Below the pieces are notes generated by a model that worked only from the letters and a program-made list of their open reading frames with translations, did no database searches and was not told the origin of the DNA. Below are positions 25,156 to 33,854 of a stretch of DNA of 64,000 nt, piece after piece. Each line of letters starts with the position of its first letter. Within the stretch, counting starts at the first letter, position 1. The stretch spans positions 1 to 64,000 of the forward strand of contig JABDCL010000001.1 of NCBI GenBank assembly GCA_013288135.1, given 5' to 3'. Both the position numbers and the translations under genes were made by a program. This DNA comes from Gammaproteobacteria bacterium. GTDB lineage: Bacteria; Pseudomonadota; Gammaproteobacteria; UBA6186; Azoamicaceae.

Positions 25156-26043
25156 TTAAAAAACTATTCGTCTATGGGATGCTACCGGAAACCGTCTGCG
25201 CAAATCATTCAAATAATTTAAATCAATTTCTGCCATAACGATACCTTCTCCTTCTGAACATTCTGCTAAAATTTTCCCCCAGGGATCAACAATCATGCTG
25301 TGACCATAAGTAGTTCGCCCATTGGCATGCACCCCCGTCTGATTGGGTGCTAGCACATAGCTAAAATTTTCAATTGCCCTTGCCCTTAATAAGGGCTCCC
25401 AATGTGCTTGACCCGTTATCGCTGTAAAAGCAGAAGGAACCAACATAATTTCTGCCCCTTGTGCAAATAATACCCGATAAAGCTCTGGGAAACGTAAATC
25501 ATAACATATCGATAAGCCCAACTTTCCCAAAGGGGAGTCAACAGTCACAATGTTATCTTCATTTCCTGGGCAAATTGTCCTGGATTCAACATATTCTTCA
25601 ATTTTTAGCTGAACTTGGACGTCAAACAAATGAATTTTATCATATCGAGCAACAATATTCCCTTCATTATTCCACACTAAAGAAGTCGAATATACACGAT
25701 TAGGATCATAGCTTTGACTCTGCCCTTGTCCCTGTCCCTCTTCAACTAAAATAGGAATAGTCCCACCCACCAGCCAAATCTCAAGTTTTCGTGCCAAATT
25801 TGCTAAAAAATCTTGAATGAGTCCTGTGCCAAATTTTTCAGCAATTTTTAGCTTATCTATTTCGGTTTTGCCCATAAAAGCCACATTTTCAGGCAAAACA
25901 ACAAGCGACGCCCCCCGAATAGCTGCCTCCATGACCCATCGTTCAATAGTTTTTAAGTTGTCTTCAACTTGGTCAGTTGAGGACATTTGAATTGCTGCAA
26001 TTTTCATTGAAAAGTTAGCCATATTGTGAAATAATTTAACCAC
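25156..26043 (-). CDS. Carbon-nitrogen hydrolase (Nit/omega-amidase-like)
   Basis: 295 residues of the nitrilase superfamily. The Glu-Lys-Cys catalytic triad is present: [18 protein letters not shown] and [13 protein letters not shown]. The pattern is close to NIT1/NIT2-type enzymes that hydrolyse deaminated glutathione or alpha-ketoglutaramate. The longest frame starts with GTG at 26043; an ATG at 26007 (MKIAAIQM), which fits the family N-terminus, may be the true start. It is divergent from yacG, with two bases between the two outermost starts, so the promoters must lie inside coding sequence. Confidence 0.9.
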   Translation of the reverse strand: MVKLFHNMANFSMKIAAIQMSSTDQVEDNLKTIERWVMEAAIRGASLVVLPENVAFMGKTEIDKLKIAEKFGTGLIQDFLANLARKLEIWLVGGTIPILVEEGQGQGQSQSYDPNRVYSTSLVWNNEGNIVARYDKIHLFDVQVQLKIEEYVESRTICPGNEDNIVTVDSPLGKLGLSICYDLRFPELYRVLFAQGAEIMLVPSAFTAITGQAHWEPLLRARAIENFSYVLAPNQTGVHANGRTTYGHSMIVDPWGKILAECSEGEGIVMAEIDLNYLNDLRRRFPVASHRRIVF

Positions 26044-26045
26044 CT

Positions 26046-26249
26046 ATGATAGAGATTAAATGCCCAACCTGTAAAAAACAAGTCGCTTGGTCCAAAGACA
26101 ATGCTTTTCGACCTTTTTGCAGTGAACGATGCCAATTAATTGATCTCGGGGCTTGGGCAGATGGCTCCTACGCCATACCCACAAAAGAGAGCCCAACTGA
26201 TGATGAAGAGAATACACCCACCACCCCTCCTGAAAATGAGGATGAATAA
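26046..26249 (+). CDS. yacG: DNA gyrase inhibitor YacG
   Basis: 67 residues with the four-cysteine zinc finger of Yac[12 protein letters not shown] near the start and [20 protein letters not shown] in the middle. An acidic tail follows ([16 protein letters not shown]). YacG binds GyrB and blocks DNA binding in E. coli. It is the usual length. It is followed after 17 bases by the YggU-family gene. Confidence 0.95.
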   Translation: MIEIKCPTCKKQVAWSKDNAFRPFCSERCQLIDLGAWADGSYAIPTKESPTDDEENTPTTPPENEDE

Positions 26250-26266
26250 CTTAAATTAGCATTGCT

Positions 26267-26593
26267 ATGCCTTTGTTCTCGAACTCAAACACATTCTTTG
26301 AAGAAAACTCAAATGGTTTTTTATTACAGGTTAAAGTCACCCCGAAAGCTGCTCACACCAAATTAGGAAAAATAGTTCAAAATGCTGATGGTCGATTTGT
26401 ACTTAAAGCCTATGTAACAGCTGTTCCAGAAAATGGCAAAGCCAATAGAGCATTAATTGAATTATTGTCTAAAGCTTTTAAAATTAAAAAAAGTCAATTT
26501 CATATTCAGCGAGGCGAGACGGATCGTAATAAAACAATTTTGATTACTCCTGATGTAGGGAGTACGAAAAAAGTACAGCCAAGCCGAAACTAG
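26267..26593 (+). CDS. DUF167 / YggU-family protein
   Basis: 108 residues with the YggU signature (VKVTPKAAHTKLGKI, then AVPENGKANRALIELLSKAF and the GETDRNKTILI strand). The family is small, conserved and of unknown function. Its presence after yacG is not informative. The stop lies 41 bases before the TTG start of the CheD-like gene, so co-transcription with that accessory gene is possible. Confidence 0.9.
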   Translation: MPLFSNSNTFFEENSNGFLLQVKVTPKAAHTKLGKIVQNADGRFVLKAYVTAVPENGKANRALIELLSKAFKIKKSQFHIQRGETDRNKTILITPDVGSTKKVQPSRN

Positions 26594-26634
26594 TCCCTTG
26601 TGAGAGTGGTTTTGATGTCCCTAAGGAAACATCT

Positions 26635-27528
26635 TTGCATGTACAAGCACATCTACATGAAGATTGTCAGGGCGAAACAATGGTTCCAAGACTTTTTAGA
26701 GATATCAATGCTGCAGCACATTCCACAAAATATTGTCACACAGCATTTTCAGGTGCTCCTGCTTGTCAAGAAATCCTCCGTAAGTTTAAAACACCTAAGG
26801 ATTTACGTTCAATATCTCTATTGGATAGTCCTAATACAAAATTTATTCCCGAAGGGCAATATGCAACCTTGTCTCCAGAGGAAAGTTATGGAACCGTTGG
26901 CATTAGTTATTGTGTTGGATTGGCACTCACAAATATAAAATCTCCATCTACTAGCGAAAGCTTATTGGCTCATATCAATGATGAAAATATTCAAGCAAAC
27001 GACAACCATTTAAGAAGTAATGGAAGATCTCCTGATCCTTTTTCTGGTATCCGGGATTTTATAAATAATAAACCAACAGATTATCAAGCAACTTTAGTCA
27101 GTGGATCAATTGGTAATATTGCTTATATGAAGACTCTTTTAACAAGTATGGGCATAAATAGTTTTACAATGATCCATGAAAGCCGATGGGCAACAGATAC
27201 CATTTTCTCTCCTTCTGACCGAGATAAACTTATTCTTGATCACGGTAATCTTGTTATTCATGAGGGATCAGTTTATCTTTTAAATAATCCTAAACAATAT
27301 AAAAAGTTTATTCAATCCATTGCTAGTGATTTAAAGAATAAACCCAGTGCACTCCAAAATAATAAAACAGCCTCCATAGTCATAGAACCCTCTCCTCCCC
27401 CTGTGTTTTTTAGCTATGAAACCGCACATCAAACAGCAGAACGCGAAGCCGTCAAGACGGATAAGAAAGCATATGCTAGAAATAAAGATGTACGAAAAAG
27501 AGAGATTCGCAGAAAAAAAAGGCCTTAG
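26635..27528 (+). CDS. CheD-like putative glutamine deamidase with basic C-terminal tail
   Basis: 297 residues. I keep the TTG start because AAGGA stands seven bases before it; an ATG at 26680 is the alternative. Residues 80-180 resemble CheD: YGTVGISYCVGLALTN, then AHIN, then ATLVSGSIGNIAYMKTLL. Thr87, Cys93 and His113 fall at spacings close to those of the CheD catalytic triad, which is related in fold to the CNF1 toxin deamidases. No chemotaxis genes are near. The protein ends in a strongly basic stretch (RKREIRRKKRP) resembling a nuclear localisation signal. I infer a secreted-type deamidase as one possibility. The family call is by eye and not certain. Confidence 0.5.
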   Translation: MHVQAHLHEDCQGETMVPRLFRDINAAAHSTKYCHTAFSGAPACQEILRKFKTPKDLRSISLLDSPNTKFIPEGQYATLSPEESYGTVGISYCVGLALTNIKSPSTSESLLAHINDENIQANDNHLRSNGRSPDPFSGIRDFINNKPTDYQATLVSGSIGNIAYMKTLLTSMGINSFTMIHESRWATDTIFSPSDRDKLILDHGNLVIHEGSVYLLNNPKQYKKFIQSIASDLKNKPSALQNNKTASIVIEPSPPPVFFSYETAHQTAEREAVKTDKKAYARNKDVRKREIRRKKRP

Positions 27529-27600
27529 GGTCCTCATCATCAGGAAAATAAACCACATCAATTTGAGCATAAGGGAAAAACTATAAACACGACAGTTCAA

Positions 27601-27635
27601 TTCCCCACTTTGAAAAAGGGGGGTTAGGGGGGATT
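27601..27635 (+). repeat. G-rich repeat, copy 2
   Basis: Same unit as at 20998-21033 (CCCCACTTTGAAAAAGGGGG, then GTTAGGGGGGA), here intergenic between the CheD-like gene and the frameshifted gene. The rest of the 185-bp gap shows nothing further. Confidence 0.85.
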
Positions 27636-27713
27636 TGAACACTTGCACTTTATTTTTAAATAACAAATGATATAATACCTCCATTTAAGATGGTAAAATT
27701 AAGGAGTTAAAAA

Positions 27714-28131
27714 ATGCGTACTTCACCAAAAGATCAACGACTGAAAGATATAATGGAGAGAGCACACAGAATTGCAACAGAAATACAAATGAATAATCCT
27801 AGGATTCATACTCAAGCTTTCGTACTTAGTTCTTTGGGTGATGATTCGGATTCGGGGGAAGACGACAACGACGCCACGACAACCAAGCCCTACTTTGTTT
27901 AGTGGTGATACAGGACCTTGTGGGATGAGGACAACGACACCAGCGACAACTACCCCATCGACATCGAGTACAGCAGCCCCACCAACATCAAGCCCAGCCG
28001 TCTCCACACCACCAACCTCAGCTCCAATTTCACATAATCCTGGGGCTGCGAGCTCGCACAACAACGATACTGATGAAGAGGTTTCACCTTCGTGGTGGTG
28101 CTGTTGTCGTTCACGTCCAAAAGTAAGGTGA
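27714..28131 (+). pseudogene. Frameshifted Thr/Pro-rich protein ending in a Trp-Trp-Cys-Cys-Cys motif
   Basis: The ATG at 27714 follows AAGGAG by nine bases and opens a frame that stops at 27902 after PYFV. A second frame running to 28131 continues the same composition. Removing one C from the CCC at about 27889-27891 would join them into one protein of about 138 residues: a helical, charged N-terminus, an acidic DSDSGEDDN stretch, a Thr/Pro/Ser-rich linker, and the C-terminal WWCCCRSRPKVR. The Cys cluster resembles lipidation sites. This could be a real single-base mutation, a sequencing error or recoding. No family recognised. Confidence 0.55.
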
Positions 28132-28137
28132 AATGAA

Positions 28138-28170
28138 GGTCAGATCATTAATCGGATCATTGATCTGACC
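28138..28170. terminator. Hairpin between convergent genes
   Basis: GGTCAGATCA (28138-28147) and TGATCTGACC (28161-28170) form a 10-bp stem with a 13-nt loop, between the frameshifted gene and the convergent coiled-coil gene. It is related to the palindrome at 14845-14868. Confidence 0.5.
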
Positions 28171-28173
28171 CCA

Positions 28174-29784
28174 TCATCCATCACTCCTACCAGGTTTATT
28201 TCGGCTTGCTGGTGTAGGAAGAGTAATCCCTACTCTATTTAAATAACCATTATATTCTGGCTGAGATATATCCTCCTTACTCGAGACTGTAGATAACTTA
28301 TCCCACTTACTTGTAAATAGAACTTTGTTTTGAATGGTTAAACGATTAAACATTGTAATGCTCGTTTTTTTAATTTGATTAATTTGATCTAAAGTAGGGG
28401 TTTCAGTTCTCCCTTTAATACTGAGTTTTGCTATTTCTTCAGTAAGCTCCCTTGTTCGTTCTTTTAAATTATCAAGAAGTTTACTTTTCCTAACAAAAGT
28501 CCAGCGTTCCTTAATCTGACTTTCAATCTGTTCTTTCACTTTTTCACAAGCTCCTAAAAGTATTAAGAGTTTTAAAGCTTGTGGATTACCTTTTTCTGTA
28601 TTCATTAAATCTACATCATCGACTGAGAGATCATTAACAAATTTAGAAAAATCTTCTAAAAACTGAGATTGATGTTTTCTTTCCTGACTTTGTTCCTTTC
28701 TTGGCCTCATTTGATCATATTGTTTAACTATTCCTTCTTGTACATAACTATGAACATTACCTTTAAATAATAATTCGTCTAATGACGGTAACGCTGCTTG
28801 TACACCGCCACCTCCAAATGACGCAACAGACGAACTGAATATTACAGGGTGTGTTGCAGATTGCATTAACACTGCTGCATCTTCCCTAGATTTCTGAATT
28901 AGAGCTTTTTTTATTCCTTCTAATAATATCCCCGCTTTATTAGCCATTTCGAAAAGTCTATTTGCTTCTTCAAGTTCGATAATAGCATCATCATACTTCT
29001 TCCTAGCCAGAGAGGAGTTCTTTGAACTTCCGCTTCCTAAAGCTTTTGTTACAGCCAGATATAAACTATCAGCTGTTCTTTCTGCTTGCTCCAATATGTT
29101 TTTTCTTTTTTCTATTTCATTCTTTATCTCATCTTGCGTTCTTGTTCTTACAAAATCCAAAAACTCTTTAGATCTATCCAATTTTTCTTTGGCCTTACCC
29201 CTTACTACCCCCGCTTTAGCGAGAATATTATTTAATCTGTCTATCTCATCTGGATCCTGTTTTTCTTTGGCCTTAAACCGTTCCTCATTTTTTTTCAATG
29301 CCTTTTTGTAAGCTCTTTGCGCTTCTTGATGATTTTTCAAAGCTGTTTGGTATTCTACATTTGCTTTTTCATGATCCTTAGCCACTACCTGAATAAGAGA
29401 TTTAATAAGTGGATCTCTTTGCACTTCCTCTTGTGTTGTATCATCTGCTAGTTTCTGCTTAAGTTCTTGTTTCTTCTGCTCCATTAATTCCATTATTAAG
29501 TCTCTTACTGCGTTGCCTATATCTATTTTCTTTTTATCATCAGTAGTTCTCATCCTTATGGCTTCATTTTGCAGCTCTTTTGAAGTCTCATATTCTGTTA
29601 CAAAATCAAGCACTTCAGAAGCTAATTGATAGGATGGGTAAGCTTTTAGACGTTTATCTTCATCACCACTTTTTAAAAAAATATTCCATTGTTGTTCTGC
29701 AAAGACCTTTTTATCATTTGCTAAGCTTATAATATCATTCGTTGATATATCGTCTATTGATATATCATCTATTGATACTGACAT
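28174..29784 (-). CDS. Large coiled-coil protein, function unknown
   Basis: 536 residues, almost wholly charged alpha-helix. Long heptad-type stretches run from about 60 to 290 (for example KEKLDRSKEFLDFVRTRTQD and KKNILEQAERT-like segments), and a less charged middle contains HPVIFSSSVASFGGGGVQAA near 310. The N-terminus has three tandem SIDDIS-like units (SIDDISIDDISTNDI). There is no signal peptide or membrane segment. Coiled-coil orphans of this size in accessory regions of intracellular gammaproteobacteria are often secreted effectors; that is inference only. No domain is recognised. Its promoter should lie in 29785-29860. Confidence 0.75.
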   Translation of the reverse strand: MSVSIDDISIDDISTNDIISLANDKKVFAEQQWNIFLKSGDEDKRLKAYPSYQLASEVLDFVTEYETSKELQNEAIRMRTTDDKKKIDIGNAVRDLIMELMEQKKQELKQKLADDTTQEEVQRDPLIKSLIQVVAKDHEKANVEYQTALKNHQEAQRAYKKALKKNEERFKAKEKQDPDEIDRLNNILAKAGVVRGKAKEKLDRSKEFLDFVRTRTQDEIKNEIEKRKNILEQAERTADSLYLAVTKALGSGSSKNSSLARKKYDDAIIELEEANRLFEMANKAGILLEGIKKALIQKSREDAAVLMQSATHPVIFSSSVASFGGGGVQAALPSLDELLFKGNVHSYVQEGIVKQYDQMRPRKEQSQERKHQSQFLEDFSKFVNDLSVDDVDLMNTEKGNPQALKLLILLGACEKVKEQIESQIKERWTFVRKSKLLDNLKERTRELTEEIAKLSIKGRTETPTLDQINQIKKTSITMFNRLTIQNKVLFTSKWDKLSTVSSKEDISQPEYNGYLNRVGITLPTPASRNKPGRSDG

Positions 29785-29866
29785 ATTTACCTTCTTTCAC
29801 TATTAATATTGCTGTTACTCTTATATAAGATTTTGGGATTTTTACTTGGTTCCTGATCCTTTATAA

Positions 29867-30907
29867 TTAAGTTGTGTGCATATACATAGATGTAAGTCCG
29901 ATTCCCCACTTTGAAAAAGGGGGGTTAGGGGGGATTTTAGGGATTTTCAACACTACAACCCTAGATAACACCTCCCTGGAACCTAACTCAAACCACCCAA
30001 CCCCTACAGCCAACATCATTGGTATATGTGCCGCTCCTAAATTCCCCAACCAACGTTTTGACCGTATTTCTAATGGAATAGATTCAGCAGAATTATCAGA
30101 CTCAGTCCAAAAATGCTTCGTTTCCTCATACCAAGCAATATCCGATTTTCGATCACAAGCGCGATCGGAAATGATCATTTCTACATTTTTAAGAAAGGTC
30201 CCTAATTGTTCTATATGTTCTATATCTAATTTTTCTATCTTTACTCCCGCTTCCGACAACAAATCAAAATCTCCACTCCTTTGCAGCATAACAAATGCAG
30301 CCCCTTCCCCAGGCATTTCAGCTTCTAAATATCCGGTTTTTCGAATATTGTTTCGTTGAATCATTTCATGATAAGTATCACTATTAATTAAAGAATCTAT
30401 CCCTCCCAATAACACCATATCCCATTTTCTATGTTTTAATTCTTCAAAAATATTGTCTATCTGCTCAAAAAAATTCTGATCTTCCCGTCCAAAAACCAGC
30501 GTGCAGCCATATAATTCTGAGAACACTGTCAACAACCCATGTTTTATCTCATCACTATCTAAAAATTGACTGCGACTATTTTCTATAGCTGGCAACACAA
30601 TATACAAGAGTAATCGGGATGGTGATAAATTTGTCGGCAACTTTAAAAAAAGCCCGTCCAAGCAACGAATACAAAGTTCCATCACACGATCAAAGGGTCT
30701 TGAAAACTCTAAAGTTTTAACGGGTGCATTTAAAATAGGGACATATCCAAATCCATCGTTACTCAATGCCGTGACAGCACTATTTTTAACTGCAGCACTT
30801 TTCTTTTTCAACAAGGCTTCAATAACCAGTTTAGGGCTATTGCCCAATGCCGTTTCTAAGCTGGCAGCGGTAATAACAATTGAACTTTCCACTTCATTAA
30901 TCCTCAC
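29867..30907 (-). CDS. Beta-ketoacyl-synthase-like (thiolase-fold) protein of a T6SS-type cassette
   Basis: 346 residues with a weak thiolase-fold pattern: VITAASLETALGNSP at the start, CIRCLDGLF, WDMVLLGGIDSLIN in the middle, EAEMPGEGAAFVMLQ, and LGNLGAAHIPMMLAVG near the end. Such stand-alone synthase-like proteins accompany DUF2169 and DUF6484 genes beside VgrG/PAAR loci. The active-site Cys of true synthases is not evident, so it is probably non-catalytic. The C-terminal 20 or so residues (IPPNPPFSKWG) come from the G-rich repeat at 29902-29937. The start overlaps the DUF6484-like gene by 11 bases. Confidence 0.6.
   Translation of the reverse strand: MRINEVESSIVITAASLETALGNSPKLVIEALLKKKSAAVKNSAVTALSNDGFGYVPILNAPVKTLEFSRPFDRVMELCIRCLDGLFLKLPTNLSPSRLLLYIVLPAIENSRSQFLDSDEIKHGLLTVFSELYGCTLVFGREDQNFFEQIDNIFEELKHRKWDMVLLGGIDSLINSDTYHEMIQRNNIRKTGYLEAEMPGEGAAFVMLQRSGDFDLLSEAGVKIEKLDIEHIEQLGTFLKNVEMIISDRACDRKSDIAWYEETKHFWTESDNSAESIPLEIRSKRWLGNLGAAHIPMMLAVGVGWFELGSREVLSRVVVLKIPKIPPNPPFSKWGIGLTSMYMHTT
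29902..29937 (+). repeat. G-rich repeat, copy 3
   Basis: Same unit as at 20998-21033. It lies inside the 3' end of the ketosynthase-like gene and is translated there from the minus strand. Confidence 0.85.
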
Positions 30908-31331
30908 AATTTAAACGAATGGAAGCCCCTTGCAATGCCAATGTTTCATCTGCTAGGGCTTTAATTTCTCTTGCATTGATAATAATTTTCCCATCGGGTA
31001 ATAATTTTAAATTACTTTCACCACATTCCAGGGTTAAAGCTCGATTAGCGTTAAATTGAACATCGTCTCCCTTAAAAAATCTCCTTAATTTATCATTAAC
31101 CGCAAGCATTCGATATTCAACAATCACCTTGGTTGCAGTAATTCGAACACAGACCTCATCTCCCACTTCTAACCAATCTACCCCATTCGCATGGTGAGTG
31201 ACTTGTAATGGATTTTTTCCATCCACTTCTGCAACGACCCTAGCAAAGCCATTCTCTGCAATCGTCACCACTCTATCCCACCAAATTTGTGATCCACCCC
31301 TAACTTGCAATTGTTCCACTTTCTGATTCAT
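30897..31331 (-). CDS. DUF6484-like protein (T6SS-associated)
   Basis: 144 residues, all-beta, with the pattern seen in DUF6484 proteins: an N-terminal strand region (FARVVAEVDGKNPLQVTHHA), the central WLEVGDEVCVRI followed by KVIVEYR, and a C-terminal beta-helix-like region (GESNLKLLPDGKIIINAREI) resembling spike proteins. The family occurs with type VI secretion adaptor genes. It overlaps the DUF2169-like gene by 32 bases and the ketosynthase-like gene by 11, so the three form one operon. No vgrG, tss or PAAR gene is in the window. Confidence 0.55.
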   Translation of the reverse strand: MNQKVEQLQVRGGSQIWWDRVVTIAENGFARVVAEVDGKNPLQVTHHANGVDWLEVGDEVCVRITATKVIVEYRMLAVNDKLRRFFKGDDVQFNANRALTLECGESNLKLLPDGKIIINAREIKALADETLALQGASIRLNCED

Positions 31332-31824
31332 ACTTCCTCCCCTCTTCCTTTAACACCAAATAGCCTCGTCGTCCTGCATCACTATCCCAAGTTAAGTTTG
31401 ACCGAAACAGCAAATGAATTTCTTTACTTTCCTGATTAACAGTTAAGGTATCGCAAACTTTTACCAAAGATTTTTCTTCCCACCCATCTTGATACAGTAA
31501 TGAAAGATGATCAGGTGGCAAATAAATCTCCGTTTGACTATTTTGTTCAAATATATCTTTTAATTCTAACCAATCGCCTTCTTCAAAGTATTCTGATAAT
31601 TTTTTATATTCAACAAGTTCACTACCCTTTCCATACACAATCAGTTCAGCATAAGGTTTCTCCGGTATGACATTGGCAAGCTGAATTTCAGGTTGTTCCG
31701 ATAGCAATAAAAGATCCCCGAATTGATCAAATTTAAATCCCATCTTGATAACGCAAGTTATCGTATTGTTTGAACTCGAAAACAGTTGTGCTGCAAACGG
31801 TGTTTGATTCAAAAGACTTAACAT
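31300..31824 (-). CDS. DUF2169-like T6SS adaptor protein, shortened
   Basis: 174 residues from the ATG at 31824; a TTG at 31839 would add five. The opening LLNQTPFAAQLF followed by TCVIKMGFKF, then NVIPEKPYAELIVYGKGS, match the first part of DUF2169, the adaptor that loads effectors on VgrG/PAAR tips. Full-length members are about twice as long, so the C-terminal half is missing. The later LTWDSDAGRRGYL segment is not family-typical. This looks like a relic or reduced version. Confidence 0.55.
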   Translation of the reverse strand: MLSLLNQTPFAAQLFSSSNNTITCVIKMGFKFDQFGDLLLLSEQPEIQLANVIPEKPYAELIVYGKGSELVEYKKLSEYFEEGDWLELKDIFEQNSQTEIYLPPDHLSLLYQDGWEEKSLVKVCDTLTVNQESKEIHLLFRSNLTWDSDAGRRGYLVLKEEGRKYESESGTIAS

Positions 31825-31915
31825 AAAACATCGATCCAACTTCTAAATGGGAGCGAACTATATCTAATAAAAATTTGCTTTGCAAGAGGGAAAGAAAATT
31901 TTTTAATATATTTTT

Positions 31916-33844
31916 TTAATTATTTGAATTAATAGGCAGCGTTATAATAAATTTTGTACCCTTTCCAACTACACTCTCTACGTCTATTGAACCTTGATGA
32001 TTTTTAACAATGATGGCATAAGAAACTGCTAAACCCAATCCTGTCCCTTCCCCAACGGGTTTTGTGGTAAAAAATGGCTCCATGATTCGTTTGCGGATCT
32101 GTTCCTCCATCCCTGGACCATTATCCCCCACAATTAATTGGATCCGATCTCCAAGGCTCGATACCTGTAAAATAATCTCAGGCGACTCTATATCCTGCAT
32201 TGCTTGTGCTGCATTTTTAAGTAAATTTAGAATAACCTGTTCTATTTCCATCACACTGCAAAACACCTGGGGCAAGTTTTGCTCATAATTCTTTGTGATT
32301 TTTATTGTTCGAAAATCCATTTGTTTCTTTAAACCATAATCTGCTGCAGCCAACTCTAAAGCTTTTTCAATAATATCACTTAAATCTGCGGCACCTTTAG
32401 TAGAAGTTGATTTTCTGGAAAATTGTAAAAGATTTGAAACAATGCTTGCTGCACGTTCTCCTGCTTTTTGGATCCCTTCTAAAAACTCTAAGATTTTTCT
32501 TTTCTCAAAATAGCCATTGACTTTCTCTAAATCAAGATTCATTTCCTCTGCCACGACAGCATTTGCCGGTAAATTTTTATCAATGCGACGCTTTACATTT
32601 TGAACACCTTGCAGAATGATCCCCAAAGGATTATTGATTTCATGGGTTATTCCTGCAGCCAAAGCCCCCACTGACGACAATTTTTCAGTTTGCACCATCA
32701 TTTCTTCTAGTTTAACACGATGCGTAATATCATCAATGCGAACCACTGCCCCCATATAATCTTTATTGATGACTGGGTATACCACAATATCAAAATATTT
32801 GGCTTCATCTCCTCGCGTTTCTAATACTTTGTTTTCATTTTGTACCATTTTTTTACTCAGGGTTTGATCAACTAAATTCTTATATCTAGAAAAAGCAGGG
32901 AAAACCTCGTAAATATTTTTAGCAATTGCATTTTTTTTGGGTATAGAACTCATAACTTCTGCTTCTGAATTCCAATCAGTGATAATACCATCTTTGTTGA
33001 GACTAATTAAAACCGAGGGCATCGCACGAACAATCCCTTTTAGACGAGATTGAACTTGTAATAGTTCTTTATTTTTAGCATCTAATTGCGCCACCATGCT
33101 ATTAAAAGAAGTCGCTAAAATATCAATTTCTGTCCCTGCAAAGTGTTTTTTATCAACATTTACCTCGGTGTTTAGGTCACCCTGACTAATCTTTCTTGTC
33201 GCCTCTGTTAAGGCAGTTAAAGGACGGGTTAAATAAACGTATCCCGCCCATAAGAAAAAAAACCACAGAGCAATGGTTTTTAATATGGCATTTAAAACAA
33301 ACAAAAAATAACTTAGTTTAATCTTTTGCCAAATGACTGCATTGCTGGTATAAAGTGTCACTTCTGCAATTTCTAAGAGTCTCCCCTCTGGACCTTGATG
33401 CATTAAAGGGAAACTATAGGCAATCAATTGTTCAAATAATCCCCCGCTAGGCTTACTTATTTTAGTGTTGGGATCAACATAATTGATCTCTCCACTGATT
33501 CTATCCGAAACATAACCCACTTCCCATTGTTCTTGTTCACCCAGTGTCGTCGTCACCCGAGCACCCAACACAACACCACTATTAGTCACACCTTGTAAGA
33601 TAGATTGAACTTCTTCTATCCCATATTCCCATAAAGCGCCCACTAAACTTTTACTAATAATTTCTTCAAATCGATGTAACTCTCCGACTATATTACTTTT
33701 AGCAGTGACATATTCGACATACATTTGTATTACTGTAACAGAGAAGGTCAAGATTATATAAACAGAAAAAACAACCACTAATAATTTCTTAGTAATAGAA
33801 TGTTGAAGACTTTGTAAAATAGACCTAAGGCTTAAGTTTGCCAT
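31916..33844 (-). CDS. Membrane sensor histidine kinase, NtrB-like catalytic core
   Basis: 642 residues: TM1 near 18-38, a periplasmic sensor region, TM2 near 180-200, HAMP (TRPLTALTEATRKISQGDL), PAS (about 265-370; MPSVLISLNKDGIITDWN), dimerisation domain with the phospho-His in LAAGITHEINNPLGII, and an intact ATPase domain (NLLKNAAQAM, DNGPGMEEQIRKR, GTGLGLAVSYAI). The HEINNPL form of the H-box is typical of kinases that pair with NtrC-class, sigma-54-dependent regulators, which is notable beside the altered RpoN. No response regulator is adjacent. It is followed 10 bases after fadD in the same direction. Confidence 0.9.
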   Translation of the reverse strand: MANLSLRSILQSLQHSITKKLLVVVFSVYIILTFSVTVIQMYVEYVTAKSNIVGELHRFEEIISKSLVGALWEYGIEEVQSILQGVTNSGVVLGARVTTTLGEQEQWEVGYVSDRISGEINYVDPNTKISKPSGGLFEQLIAYSFPLMHQGPEGRLLEIAEVTLYTSNAVIWQKIKLSYFLFVLNAILKTIALWFFFLWAGYVYLTRPLTALTEATRKISQGDLNTEVNVDKKHFAGTEIDILATSFNSMVAQLDAKNKELLQVQSRLKGIVRAMPSVLISLNKDGIITDWNSEAEVMSSIPKKNAIAKNIYEVFPAFSRYKNLVDQTLSKKMVQNENKVLETRGDEAKYFDIVVYPVINKDYMGAVVRIDDITHRVKLEEMMVQTEKLSSVGALAAGITHEINNPLGIILQGVQNVKRRIDKNLPANAVVAEEMNLDLEKVNGYFEKRKILEFLEGIQKAGERAASIVSNLLQFSRKSTSTKGAADLSDIIEKALELAAADYGLKKQMDFRTIKITKNYEQNLPQVFCSVMEIEQVILNLLKNAAQAMQDIESPEIILQVSSLGDRIQLIVGDNGPGMEEQIRKRIMEPFFTTKPVGEGTGLGLAVSYAIIVKNHQGSIDVESVVGKGTKFIITLPINSNN

Positions 33845-33854
33845 AGGCTAAATT

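Noticed and set aside
27723-28064. Minus-strand frame of 113 residues rich in Gly and Val
   Set aside because: It is the reverse of the Thr/Pro-rich frameshifted gene; the plus strand has the ribosome site and a plausible protein.
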